Assembly: GCF_043290135.1 (NCBI RefSeq)
Contig: NC_134709.1
Span: 66,504,556 to 66,568,555 of the forward strand
DNA length: 64,000 nucleotides
DNA from: Rhipicephalus microplus
Taxonomy: Eukaryota; Arthropoda; Arachnida; Ixodida; Ixodidae
Direction of reading: 5' to 3'
A model generated the notes under the pieces. That model searched no databases. It was not told where the DNA came from and worked only from the letters and a program-made list of their open reading frames with translations. The position numbers and the translations under genes are program-made. Positions 24,739 to 35,779 of this stretch are shown here, piece after piece; positions within the stretch are counted from its first letter, which is position 1; the number at the start of each line of letters is the position of its first letter.

Positions 24739-25284
24739 TCACTCTTCGGTAGCTTGTAATTTCGATATGGCCGATGCGGCCGCTCCGGTAACCAAACTGT
24801 TCAAGTAGTTGAACTTGTCAGTTGTGCTTAACTCGCTGTTGTTGTGGACTGCTGATGTAAACTGCGTCCAAAATCTCGGCCATAGTCTGCGGTTACCATC
24901 AAATTTTACGAGTTCTACTTGGGGAAGCTTGCTTTTGCTAGATGATAACGGGTGAACGTTCGTAAGTAGTTGGGCTGGAGGAGCCAGAAATTCATTCAGC
25001 TTGACTCGTAGATTCGCTGTGAGAGTAACAACCTTGTCGCGGTATTCTCCAGCGTCTAACGTCTCGCTGTCCAACAGGTCGTCTGGCGCCTCCTCGAAAA
25101 TTCCCTCATCCACTTTCTCTATCTGACCATAAAATGAGCTCATTCGGTCGAGGAATACACTTACTGCTGCTGCCGTGACGGCTTGATTTCCTCGCAAGTG
25201 GTCTTCCGCCTCGGACAACAGGACATCTAGTTGGGAACGCAGGCTGTGGCGTCGTCTAAGATGTCGTTCCATTCTGCCGCCCAC
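24739..25284 (-). pseudogene. BEL gag N-terminus (DUF1759-like)
   Basis: An open frame of about 181 codons ending LQATEE-stop. It contains KLPQVELVKFDGNRRLWPRF and FTSAVHNNSELSTTDKFNYL, the conserved start of BEL gag. A premature stop at 24739 separates it from the rest of gag (from 24696). The upstream end abuts the primer-binding site. Confidence 0.88.
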
Positions 25285-25389
25285 AGTCGATGTATCTCGC
25301 CAAGATCGCAGGTGCCGTCTTCCGAGGTGTTGCGGCTCCTAACGTCAATGATGTGGGCGTCGTCAAAGGTCCCAGGTTTCGGCACCATG

Positions 25390-25596
25390 TGTTGGACCTC
25401 TGAGCCTTTCTGCTGCGGAGCGGCTTACATCAAGCAAAACACGTCTTGCCAGATAAAAGGCTTTAATGGAACTAAAGAAGAAAAAAAAGACAAGGGTGAG
25501 CCGGCGCTGCCACGAGGCCAAGCGTCTCGTGAGGAGGCTCAATAATGATGATTACTGCTATTCTGCTGCGAGGGATGAATAAAGGAAGTCACAACA
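25390..25596 (-). repeat. BEL 5' LTR
   Basis: 207 bp, same ends as the partner LTR (TGTTGG...ACAACA). TSD GACGG follows at 25597-25601. The internal AATAAAGGAAG near the end is seen on the + strand, so it is not the element's own poly(A) signal. Confidence 0.95.
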
Positions 25597-26160
25597 GACG
25601 GCTTTCAGCTCTCCTATGTAGTAGAGTACCAAGTACTCTAAATCGTTAACCACTTTTTCAAAACACACGTATTCTTAACTGCGGAACAATGATCATCGTT
25701 TGATGCCTTCATTACCGAGACAGGTTATTGCTCTCTCTACTAAATACACGTACACTAAATAGTCGAGCATTTTTTTTAAACATGCACGTATTCGTACTGG
25801 TGATGAGTCGGCATCGGGAGGCTTTGTTCTCTCACATTGTAGACTGCCAAGTACTCTGCATCGTTAACCCATTTTTCTAAACTCCCACCCCCATTTTGTA
25901 CATGTATGCCAACATTGTCAAGTATATAATAGCAATAATTTCTTGCCTGCAACATAGTAATGTTTTTCGTGGCACATAGATGTGCCGATGTGTATGTGTC
26001 CTTGTTAATGGAATGTGATGAAAGTTTTGTTTTCTGTATATAGTGTAAAGTTTTTTTTCTGAACACCACTTAACACGCTTTCTCGAACACGTGATATCAA
26101 GCAGGGTTAGCTTACCGCTGTTTGACGGTAAAGTATGTCCAGTATTCTAAATCAGTCTTG
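25597..26160. repeat. Dispersed minisatellite, second locus
   Basis: Units start at about 25601 (GGCTTTCAGCTCTCC...TAGAGTACCAAGTACTC), 25716 and 25821, with AAATCGTTAACC and TTTTTC/TAAAC. A weaker unit lies near 26110. They match the array at 12,020-12,340. The BEL element was inserted at the edge of this array. Confidence 0.75.
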
Positions 26161-26275
26161 TTTTAGTTTTTTTTAGCAATGAAGCTGTGAATATTAAAAA
26201 AAACTAAATGAAAAAGGAAGACGGAGTGACTTCCAGAGGATTTGAGCCTGCAAGACCAGTGACCACTGCAACTTG

Positions 26276-26419
26276 ATTGATTGATTGATTGCTTGATTGA
26301 TTTGTGGGGTTTAACGTCCCAAAACCACGCTATGATGATGAGAGACGCCGTGGTGGAGGGCTCCGGAAATTTCGACCACCTGGGGTTCTTTAACGTGCAC
26401 CCAAATCTGAGCACACGGG
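26276..26419 (-). repeat. SINE, 5'-truncated, with TSD
   Basis: A (TTGA)n tail is followed by the 3' part of the family (GGGGTTTAACGTCCC, GAGAGACGCCG, CTGGGGTTCTTTAACGTGCAC). The tRNA-related head is absent. GACCACTGCAACTTG (26261-26275) and GACCACAGCAACTTG (26420-26434) form a 15 bp TSD with one mismatch, so the truncation happened at insertion. Confidence 0.88.
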
Positions 26420-26536
26420 GACCACAGCAACTTGTCCCGTTGACTGCAATCACCTAGTTCATTCGCTCACACTTGACAGTGTTCGTTGCGTTTTTTTTAT
26501 GATGAATGATAAGCCGTAGGGACGGAAATAATAATT

Positions 26537-26670
26537 GTTGATGGAGGTTCTACGCCAGAAAACAACTATATGATTATGAGAGACGCCGTATAGTGGAGAG
26601 CTACAGAAATTCCCACCGCCTAGTGTTATTTGACGTGCGCTGATATCACACAGTACACGGGCCTCAGTCT
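26537..26670 (-). repeat. SINE fragment, diverged
   Basis: Recognisable by TGATTATGAGAGACGCCGTA and the degraded GTTATTTGACGTGCGC. The head is missing and no TSD is seen. It is older than its neighbour, judged by divergence. Confidence 0.7.
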
Positions 26671-27640
26671 AGATGGAAAGTTGCTCTTTTGTAGCATCAT
26701 TGTGCTGTACAGATCGTTGAAGATGTCGCTTATGTTCAAAAAGGAGATGCTGAGGACACAGGTGCTCGTAAAAGAGAACGAAGATTGAAATGGGGATTTC
26801 CGGAAGAGGAAGTTTTAAACTGGCAGTTATCGCCCTGTGAGTTTACAACATTAATCGGATGTGACACCGCCTTTACGGAGAGCCGAAGGATGTCCGGAGG
26901 AAGATGGAGAGGAGGTGGAAGAAGACAAAAAAATAAAAAGAGGTTAACCAGTTCTCAGATCAGCTGATTTACCATGTGCTGGAAAAAAAAGGGGGAAGCT
27001 CGAATAAAAGGTTACCGAAAAGACATGTTACAATATAATGAAAAAAAAGAACAAGAAAGAAGCACACGACCCCGCCATAAGTCTATTGGTGTAAGACCAC
27101 TTGCCCGCAAAAAAGAAACAATGCTCTGAAAACCCTCCGTTCCAAGGACGATCTCGATGAATGTCTCGAGACAATTTTCTTCGACAATAGGCTAATGCTT
27201 GACACTCTCGAGACTTCTTGTTTGGGCGCTCTAAAGCGGGGAGACTCGCAGAGAAGAGAGATGACTGTTTACTCGAACCTGTACCTTTATCGCGTGTCGG
27301 GTTGTAAGTGCACAAGTGTCTAAGATTGGGGGAGTTGGTTTGTCGTAACTTGAACTGGGGTTGCGCATTCGGCAAAGGAGAAATCTCCCAAATGAGTAAA
27401 AGATGTCGGGTCTACTCTATCGCGCTTACTGATTTGGCCATCGTGTTCTATTGCTATATACCTGCCTTCGGCGCAGGGCTAGCACCTGTCCGTACACCTA
27501 TACAGCTCTCTTCGAAAACGTGTACGTTCAAGCCATCAGCCTTAATCCTTGCCGGCGCTGGCACGTGACACAAGTAGCGTTCTCGCAAACTCTCGACGCG
27601 CCTACAAAACGGGATAAGTTGTCGGCGCTGCGAATCGTGT
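26671..27640. other. Intergenic, nothing recognised
   Basis: No supported gene. Short frames at 26785-26967 (basic, low complexity) and 27308-27568 have no motifs. An A-rich stretch lies at 26,930-27,055. Confidence 0.35.
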
Positions 27641-28432
27641 AATCGCGCAGCCCTTGTGTATGTCCGTACACATATCCGTCGCTTTTTATCCCTCACCGAG
27701 GCGTCAGGCGCGATGGGACCGTGTTTGCGGTTTAGGGACGCCCGTTCTTTGCCGTATCACTCACTCTCACCCTTCTGTCGCTGCCGTTTTCTCCTCTCCC
27801 AGTGCATACACACGCGCACGCTACTCGCTCAGAGGGAGAGGGTCCGATAGACGAGGAACTGATCCGGAACATCTGTGCGCGCGACCGCCGGCCGTGACGC
27901 TTTTACGATCGCTTGGGCAAGCAGTCGCCGGCGGCTCGCGCTCAGGGAGGGCGATCGGTCTATGCGCGGATTTACGACGGCCCCGACAGATGATCCCCGG
28001 CCGCGTTTTTAGGCGTATTATGATCGTGTTGAGACAAGCCGCGCTGTTTTGTTTTCTCGTTGTGTGCCACGTTCCTTCCTTCTCGTCCTTTGTCCGATGC
28101 TTCCCGAGCGTCCGCCGATCGCTCTCACCGACAGCCGCGACCACTCGAGAAGCGAATGTTGTCCTTTCGTTTGTGTTCCCCGTTGTGCAGGGCGGCGACG
28201 TGGGGTTTCGATAGGCCCACGGCGTGAACCAGGAGTGTGGCCACCCGTGTCGTATGGTTCTCGAAAGTGCTCCGCTGGCCTTCGCGTTACCTGTACGGTT
28301 CTTGCGCCACTGTGATGGGGCTCTTGAAGTTGCATGCACGACAAATGCGAATGTTTGGCGTGTACTCTTCGTAGGGAGTACTCGTGCTTCTGATTGGTTG
28401 GATCGTGCCGGATGTGGCTCAGCCAATCTGTA
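27641..28432. promoter_or_regulatory. CpG-rich island with CCAAT motifs
   Basis: CpG-dense DNA with long overlapping frames on both strands (27654-28214 on +, 27821-28426 on -). This reflects composition, and neither has a recognisable domain. ATTGG at about 28393 and CCAAT at about 28422 occur at its right edge. It may be a promoter or first exon of an unseen transcript. No gene is asserted. Confidence 0.25.
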
Positions 28433-28520
28433 AAGTCTTGTATCTACTAAGGGTCACTGTGGTTTGAGCAGATATCAAATTTTCGTGACATAAATTTATT
28501 TTACTTTCTTTTCTTTATTG

Positions 28521-28759
28521 CCCCGACGCGGTGGCGTAGTGACGTTCCCGGCTGCTTACCCTCAGGTAGCGGGATCGAATCCCGGTGGAGGCGGCTGCAT
28601 TTCGGATGGAGGCGAAAATACTGCAGGCCCGTGTGCTCAGACTCGAGTACACGTTAAAGAACCCCAGGTGGTAAAAATTTCCGGAGCTCTCCACTACGGC
28701 GTCTCTCATAATCATATGGTGATTTCGGGATGTTAAACCCCACTTATCAATCAATTTAA
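28521..28759 (+). repeat. tRNA-derived SINE, full length, with TSD
   Basis: It begins CCCCGACGCGGTGGCGTAG. The B-box GGGATCGAATCCCG is at about 28570, and the body and tail TTATCAATCAA match the family. TTTCTTTATTG occurs at 28510-28520 and 28760-28770 as an 11 bp perfect TSD, which indicates a relatively young insertion. Confidence 0.92.
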
Positions 28760-28770
28760 TTTCTTTATTG

Positions 28771-29930
28771 ATCACGTAATCATTGGTTCATTCGACTTCC
28801 TTGGTGAGGGCATGCCTTCGTGGTTTTGTGATTCATCTATCTTTTTACAGATGAAGTTTCGTTGCCAGGAGGTGACGTATCTCGGCAGAAAAAGCCACCA
28901 TGATCTTCGTTTTTAAAGTTTGAATATTCGCATTTTGCTGAGACGGTCAACCAGACGCACGACCGCTTAATAAGGAGTGAATCGTGAGGATGAGGACAAA
29001 AAGCGATTGAAGGAATGGTGTAAGAGAGGGCATCGTAGTTTGTGCCAGATGAAGGCACAAACAAAATGTGCAAGAGATCGCATGAATGTCGGGTGTAGGG
29101 TACGTCGCCTCCGCTGCTGCGTAATGGTCGTGGGCGCGGCCCAGCAACGTTAAAGTGATCGTCGAAAGCCATTCCTTGTTCGGGCGCCGATTGATGCATC
29201 CTTATCCGACTTATCTTATTTCAGTTTCGTCATGAAAGCGCTTCATTCGTTATGCCAGATATGGTTCGACACTTCTTTGCACACTTTTATCATGCTGCGC
29301 GACTGGTATTTAAGCGCAGAACCGCCGAGAGATTCTTTGAAGACATTAGACTCTTTGTCAAACTTGTATGATTAACTTTCTTTTAGAGTGATCCATTTTG
29401 TTAAGCTGATATGTTGTGTCATCCTTCCTACTATCATGGCCTCCAGTTTGGCATATCTAAGAGCCATCACTCTTATCGTAGCGCATCACCTCTTGTTACA
29501 GACAACTCCAGTTACTTCAGTTGGTGTCGAGTTATTACGACACCACGTCGGTTTCATCCGGCACTCTGGTCCGGTTGACCATATTTTTTTCACTTCCGAA
29601 TAGGGGCTCTGATTGTCAAAACTACAAAGAGCGAAAGAACTCGAGTTTCAATAACTTCGTGTTCCCTGTTCACATCTTTGCTTTGCATATCGTGTTTTCT
29701 AGACTATATCGATTTTGCATGCGATTAGTTTTACATTCTTAGTAGTGCTACGTTTGTGGAATTTTTACCTTGATAGCTTCATGCACACTAGTGTTTTCCT
29801 TTCTACTCTGTGATTAAAGATTAACTTTAGGAGGCGGCCAGCCACGCAAGCATAAATCTAGGAAAAGAAGAAGACAACACAGGCTCTATTCTTCTTTGTC
29901 TATTACGCCCCCTTTCGCGATTTCGCCGAA
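28771..29930. other. Intergenic, nothing recognised
   Basis: No supported gene. TATTTAAGCGCAG near 29309 resembles a TATA box but no transcript structure follows. Open frames at 28837-29199 (-) and 29388-29742 (+) lack motifs. Confidence 0.35.
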
Positions 29931-31860
29931 TATATCCTTCCATGCACACCCCATCGGCTTCGAGGTTACGCCAAGCCCAGAATACGCGCGCACACGGTGC
30001 CTGTCGAGCACCGAACTTATTGCGAATCGCGGTTAGCTAAAGGAGTGTAATGGCATCTCATTGCTGCAGAGAGCCTCAATCGCGGATGCCCATGAAAGAC
30101 CACGAATGGGGCCCGTCCTCAAGGAACTTCCTCCGCAGCTTCCCCGCACAGAGCGGGACAAATTCCTCGCGGCCGAGAAAATGAGCCGATTACCGAACGA
30201 GAAACGCAATCCTTATTTCCCCATTGTCTTGTCACTGCGAAGGGATTGGGAAGAAAAAAAAACGGGAAGCCACATCCGCAGAAACGAAGCTACCTCGCGG
30301 TCATCATCACATCGGTTCGGCGCACCGAATAGTCTCGCGAAGCAGGTGTTCTCTGCCCCGGATCCCAGAAACAAATCCCCTCTCTGAATAGAGGTTCCGA
30401 TTCCCCGGCAAGCCCGCATCCGGCGTGGGCTCCTGCTCTAGCTCGCTGCGGTCTACGGTAACTAATGACCCCGACCGCAACGGTGTCACACTTAGGCCTC
30501 CGCGCGTCTCCCTTCGTGTTCCACTGCGCTCCCAAGAGACGGGTGGAGGTATAGATACAGAACCTGTCGCAGTCGCAGAAGCCGGGCAGATCGCTTTCGG
30601 CCGCCCTACACCCTCCGCTTCGCGACACGACGGCTGGGATCCGTGTAAACAAATGTCTTCTCAGTGGCCATGGAGAGTGAGGGGACCGTCCGCGGCATTT
30701 CGCCTGATCCTTGTAACTCCTGCCCTCCTCCCTCCTTTTTCCCTTCGCCTTTACATCACACAGCCCCTTCTCCTCCTCACTGGCCTCCTTTCATCTCTGG
30801 TCCTCATAGCAGGAACTCGCCGCGTTCTTGTGTTTCTACTTCGCCGTTCGTGCTCGTTTTTTTGGGGGGAGGGGGGCGCAGTAGCCCCCGCTTCGCCCGT
30901 AATATGGTCCATGCCTTCCCCGCAAGAGCGACTCATCTTCGACGAGACCTCGGCGCTAAAGACATGCTAGGCTGCAGTCTGTGTAAAGGCGGGTTATGGA
31001 GCGACCCCTGCAACGAGCCTGTCTCCTCACCCTTCCCTTTGAGCCCTCTCTCTCATTTAGGTTCACACACAGAGTACGTCCTGTGTATGTCGTCATCGGG
31101 TATGTGTGCGTGTACGCACCCACACACACCGTCGGTAAAAGCGCACCGTACTGCGAGCCGGCTTCCACCAAATCCGCACCGCTTACGAACGGGATCAACC
31201 GCGGGTGCGCGGCTAGGATTTAAAGAACATTTGTCTCACTCAGGTGATGCGCCGCGGCGAAGGCTAACCTTCCGGAGGGCGGAGAAGGAAGGACGGGCGA
31301 GGGTTTTAACATCTGCGCCAGCGCGCGTGTGTGTGTGTTCTGGTGAGGGGATCAGGCCAATTACACCACATGACGCCACTGGTTGTAACAACCTGCTCAT
31401 TTCTAGCACCCCCTGCCCTCCCGCTATTCCCCACCTATCGCTTCTTCCCTAAAAACTCTCCCGCGTCGCTCCCCAGGCACCCGGAAGCACTTCCCCACGC
31501 CAGAGTCCTCGTATCGCTTTTCCGGGTGTACAGGATAACGTCCGCTGCGCCAGCCCGTAATAAATAGAAAACAAACACCCACACAGAAAAAAAAAGAAAC
31601 CACGCAGCATGACACGGAGACCGCTTTATCTCTGTCGCGGTCTGCTTGTACAGTGGTTCACCCCGTTTCAGGCAACGTGGTGCCTGTAAACGCTACAGTC
31701 ATACGCGAACACGTGGGGCCCCGCCGCGTTGTTTCAAAGTAACGCTCTCCGCTTTGCGCCCCCGAGTTTGATTTTCCGTCGACCGCGTGTTGGCCGAGTT
31801 TGCGACCGCATAACAACCGGTGCCAACTCGGGACGCACGGGAGGCTCTACAGAGCGGGGG
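29931..31860. other. Long GC-rich, CpG-rich stretch without a convincing gene
   Basis: Nearly 2 kb of GC-rich DNA holds overlapping frames on both strands. The longest, 30664-31452 on +, is Pro/Ser-rich and low-complexity. No domain, splice-supported exon or tRNA is identified. C-rich runs (CCTCCCTCC) and a G run near 30863 stand out. The stretch could hold promoter or 5' UTR sequence of an unseen gene. Confidence 0.3.
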
Positions 31861-31887
31861 GAAGCTGTGGTGGCGGCTGATATAGTC

Positions 31888-32040
31888 CCTACAGACAGAC
31901 AGACAGACAGACAAAGAACTTTATTCAGGTCCTGAGGAACTACACACGCCTCGTCTACACACATGCGGACGGCGTTTACGCGTGGCCATTGCCTTCCCCT
32001 GTTCTCGTGTATCCAGTTCGTCCCTTCACCATGACTTTGT
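31888..32040 (-). mobile_element. Short LINE 3' end with (TCTG)n tail
   Basis: On the minus strand CTCAGGACCTGAATAAAGTTC carries an AATAAA and is followed by (TCTG)n (31888-31912 as ACAGACAG). This is the form of a LINE 3' terminus: poly(A) signal then a short tandem tail. No coding part is present, so the copy is strongly 5'-truncated, and its 5' limit is uncertain. Confidence 0.55.
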
Positions 32041-33381
32041 ATGGTAATTTGCCCATCTACCCGATCACCGCATGAACTCTTACATTTCTGTACGTTCTTT
32101 TTTTCAGTTTTTTTTCTTTGTGCGTGTCGTGTTTGCCGAACGTTGTTCATCCTCATGTTTCTTTTTAAGGTTTATATTAGGAACTCTAATCGGCCGGTAA
32201 AAATGGCTTGTTTGCTCTGCGCAGGAGGTCTTGTTGGAGCGTACAATAAGCCCCTACCCGGTGGAGTCGTCTTCGCGTAGTACACACTGGATCAGGGCCA
32301 AACTTTGCCCATGTCGTGCGGTAAGATTGAGGGGCATGTATATATAGCTGGGCGTTACATATCATTCAATAGGAGCATGCACCATAAGTACAGTATTGTA
32401 CATTGGTAAAGAGAACACCGAATTAGCGCTCTGAAATATCACTAAGCTGTGGCCCGATTGCGTCAGCGATTTGTTTTTTTTTTCGAGAGAGGTCTTTGTC
32501 TAATGTGTCGCATCAATCACTCGTCTTTCTCATGATGTGGGAGTTCAGACTACACCTGTCTGAACTCCGATTACGCGTTGCCCCCAAAATGAGACCCTGT
32601 TGTAGTTTCGATGATCAGGAAAGCGCTTTCGTCTGATAAAAAAAACTACACAAATACAAAAACCTTCATTTTTTTTTAAATTAAAGGATAGATCTACTTC
32701 TCTCCTGGAGTAGAGTGTTAGGTACCCCAAATCATCTGCCTTATTTTTTTTCTGGACCTGTATAAATCGGAAACCTTAACCAATTCAATATGATTAACCA
32801 ACTAGCCCGTGTTAACACCTGGTTGAAAAAGGCTACACTGGCTGTCTAGACCAACGTTTATCTAGACCAAAAAAAAAGTGAACGTTGTGCTGAAATCAAT
32901 ACGTTTTCTCATTAACACTACTGAAAACCATATATGCATCCTTCACGATTTGTGTAATTAAGTTAAGGTCCCAAGTGAACTGCCACATCATGCAGATTTC
33001 ATAGGCTGGTCCAACAGTGCGCTATAATTCAGTCAAATGATGTGCATCGGCGTTAACGTAGCAAGAATTTTTTTTTCGGATGGGGGGGGGAGGCTTTCAG
33101 TCACTCCTCCTACCCTGAGAAATGCGTGTTCGTCTATGCGTTTGTATGTGTGCGTGCATATGTACAACTGAAAACATGAAAGATATTTGGGAGAGGAGGT
33201 TCACACCCTTCCACTTAACCCCGGCTACACTAGTGTGCGTGAGATATCAAATCGAGAAAAGCTCAGGATTTCTCATTGTTCACGGTGGACAATAAGCAGC
33301 TCCAGAGAACTATTTGGTTGCCTCACAAAAATCTATTCATATCGTTCATGTACACAAAAAAAATCTTATCCAAGTTCAGTG
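32041..33381. other. Intergenic; one minisatellite relic
   Basis: No gene. 32,690-32,760 resembles one unit of the dispersed minisatellite (CTTCTCTCCTGGAGTAGAGTG, AAATCATC, T-run). An A8 run lies near 32870 and a G10 run near 33083. Confidence 0.4.
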
Positions 33382-33392
33382 TGTCATCATCG

Positions 33393-33593
33393 TGACCCGC
33401 AGGTCGCGGGATCAAATCCCGGTGGCGGCCGCTGCATTTCTGATGGAAGCGGAAATGTTGTATGCCCGTGCGCTCAGATTTGGGTGCACGTTTAACAATC
33501 TCAGGTAGTGGAAATTTCCGGAGCCCTCTACTACAGCGTCTTTCATAATGATATGGTGGTTTCGGGACGTTAAACTCCACATATCAATCAGTT
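33393..33593 (+). repeat. SINE, 5'-truncated, with perfect TSD
   Basis: The copy starts inside the tRNA head (GACCCGCAGGTCGCGGGATC), so the A-box is missing but the B-box and body remain. TGTCATCATCG at 33382-33392 and 33594-33604 is an 11 bp TSD. The truncation therefore arose during retrotransposition, and this copy lacks a complete Pol III promoter. Confidence 0.92.
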
Positions 33594-33604
33594 TGTCATC
33601 ATCG

Positions 33605-34004
33605 CACAAACATTATAAGTTGAATCGCAGTGGCGGTTCTACGCCTTGCTTTGATTTGTAACTATGAGTTCTTTTGCAAACCATATTGACTATACTGCGC
33701 CATCGTCATGACTCATCGTCACAGAAGAAAGCCGTGCAAGCGCCACTAGGCTTCTTGCGAACTACTGGCCTGTCGGAACGCCTCTGAGTGGACTGATTTT
33801 TTGTGCGTGTGTGTCGGTGTTTTCTCTTATTTATTTTTTACTATCTCTTTCTCTTTCAACCCCCTATTCCCCAACCCCAGTGTAGGGTATCATACCGGAT
33901 ACTAGCATCTGGTTAACCTCCCTGCCTTCCTTTTTTCTCGTTTCTCTTTCTCATATTGACATCGCGATAAATGAACGAATGACAAACAAGAAGATGCAAT
34001 ATAT
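33605..34004. other. Intergenic, nothing recognised
   Basis: No gene or repeat recognised. The T-rich part at 33,800-33,880 is low complexity. Confidence 0.4.
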
Positions 34005-34198
34005 TGTTACGCACAAGGAAGAAATGCCTGGGAGGAAAACGAAGGTGGCTGAACATGCTGGCGGCCCCAAGCTGGAGGAAGAAAGAAGACGACAACACTG
34101 CGATCATCAACCTGTTGGCCACTCCAGCGCTTCTCTTCGCGACCAAAGTAAACGGCCCCCTTCAGCCGTATACGTCCTGGTGCTCCTTGTGCGTAACA
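34005..34198. mobile_element. 194 bp element with 15 bp terminal inverted repeats
   Basis: TGTTACGCACAAGGA at 34005-34019 is exactly complementary to TCCTTGTGCGTAACA at 34184-34198. The flanks are AT-rich (ATATAT on the left, ATATATATAT on the right), so a short TSD is possible but ambiguous. Non-coding. It could be a MITE or a solo LTR (ends TG...CA). The next LTR starts only ten bases on. Confidence 0.6.
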
Positions 34199-34208
34199 AT
34201 ATATATAT

Positions 34209-34396
34209 TGTTACACGACATCGGCAACGAAAGAGCATCATAGACGACGAAGATGATGAAAGCGACCGTGCTCGTGTTGTTGTTGCTGCTGTTCTTCCAT
34301 CTTGGCTGCAGCTGCCTCTGACTCTCCCTGTATATTTTGTAAATATATATATTTCATTCATTCTCTCACCCCCGTAACATTTGGTGGAGGTGCTGG
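34209..34396 (+). repeat. Gypsy-type LTR with primer-binding site
   Basis: TGTTACACGACATCGG to CCCCCGTAACA (34209-34379), with an AT-rich TGTAAATATATATATTTC block, is followed by TTGGTGGAGGTGCTGG at 34381-34396. This is the same primer-binding site type as in the Gypsy elements at 38.6 and 59.9 kb. It reads as a + strand 5' LTR. The coding sequence directly downstream is on the minus strand, so this element is rearranged. Confidence 0.75.
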
Positions 34397-35326
34397 CTAA
34401 CTTGTCGCTCAGCATTAGACACGCGATAAGGACGTCGTCGGATGGGGCTGGCGTCTCCAGTGTTAATCCTATGAGTTACAAAGGATGTCTGACGCAAAGG
34501 GCGGTCATCAACATCAAAGATGTCGCGGTAGGATTTCAGCAGGTGCTGGACGTCAGCTGTCTGTGCTGGAAGAAGGTCCGGAGCGATCATCTTGTCGATG
34601 GTGGCATCTGCTGCGCTCTTCGAGGATGAAAACGGAGCAGAGGACGAAGAAGATTCGGCAACGAACGCCAAAATGGCAGCATCTATAGAAAAAAAGTTTT
34701 GCCAAAGTCATACCATCTGGGATAACTTGAGCGCACCAGCTGAAGTTTAGGATCGGAAGAGATGCTGTATTTCCCGTGACTCTCAAACAGTGTGTGAGGC
34801 ACGGCAACATTTTTGCCAGCAGAACGTGAGCAATAGGTGTCAACATGTAGTCACCATCGGGAACAGGAGGGACAGATCTCAGGTTAACGTATGTAACGGC
34901 TTGAGGTGCTAGGCGAACGTGATCTGCAGAACACAGACGGGGTTGAGCTGGTGTTGGATCGTCATGGTAACACGGTAAATCAAGTTGAAGCATGCCGGTT
35001 CCACAATCAATAAGGGCAGAGTGGGCGGATAAAAAGTCCATGCCGAGGATAAGTTCATGGGAACATTTCTCGAGCACAGCAAATAGCACTGTCGTGGAGC
35101 GATCAGCCACACTTATACGTGCGGAGCACATTCCAAACACGGGAAACGTGCCGCCGTCGGCCACCTGGATGAGTGGCACTGTGGGTGGCGTTAAAACTTT
35201 CCTAAGGCGGCAACGAAGTTCTGAATTCATCACTGATATGTGAGCTCCTGTGTCCACCAGTGCAACACCTGGTGTGTCATCTACTTCAACGTCAATAAGG
35301 TTGCGTCGAGTCGGCAGCATGGTCAT
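34366..35326 (-). pseudogene. Gypsy protease plus start of RT, inverted fragment
   Basis: 35326 down to about 34680 encodes an aspartic protease: VALVDTGAHISVM (catalytic DTG), FAVLEKCSHELILGMDFL and SAHSALIDC. A frameshift near 34670 leads to YRDIFDVDDRPLRQTSFVTHRINTG-type pre-RT sequence, with RRRPYRVSNAERQ. It then runs into the complement of the primer-binding site and LTR. Most of RT, RNase H and integrase are missing. The orientation is opposite to the adjoining LTR. Confidence 0.85.
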
Positions 35327-35338
35327 ATAAATATCATT

Positions 35339-35342
<4 letters not shown>

Positions 35343-35409
<67 letters not shown>

Positions 35410-35681
35410 TCTAACAGAGAGTAATGCCAAGGAATGTACAGGGGAAGTTATTAGAACCAATTGAATGTAAGTAAGAAGACAGAAAAGTGGATGAAAAAAT
35501 TACCAGCCGTGAGCAGGAGCTCACGGCTGGTAATTTTTTCATCCACTTTTCTTTCTTCCTATTTACATTCAATTGGTTCTAATAACTTCCCCTGTACATT
35601 CCTTGGCATTACTGTCTGTTGATCTTATTAATATTGTGTTAAAAACACGGAAAAACGAGCCCTTAGGTATACACTTCTTTC

Positions 35682-35779
<98 letters not shown>

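Larger units (their letters stand above)
19814..25596 (-). mobile_element. Full-length BEL/Pao LTR retrotransposon, inactivated
   Basis: LTRs of 208 and 207 bp bound a minus-strand internal region in the order gag (DUF1759-like), zinc knuckles, protease, RT, RNase H, integrase. The TSD is GACGG at 19809-19813 and 25597-25601. Next to the 5' LTR (right side) a primer-binding site reads TGGTGCCGAAACC on the minus strand (about 25374-25386). A purine-rich GCGCGGGAGAC precedes the 3' LTR. Several frameshifts and stops split the polyprotein, and key residues are changed, so it is not autonomous. It sits beside the dispersed minisatellite. Confidence 0.93.

Noticed and set aside
27654..28214. 186-codon frame with hydrophobic end
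   Set aside because: CpG-rich composition with overlapping minus-strand frame of similar length; no motif.
30664..31452. 262-codon open frame on the + strand
   Set aside because: Low-complexity Pro/Ser/His-rich, GC-driven, overlaps equally long frames on the other strand, and no domain or splice context.
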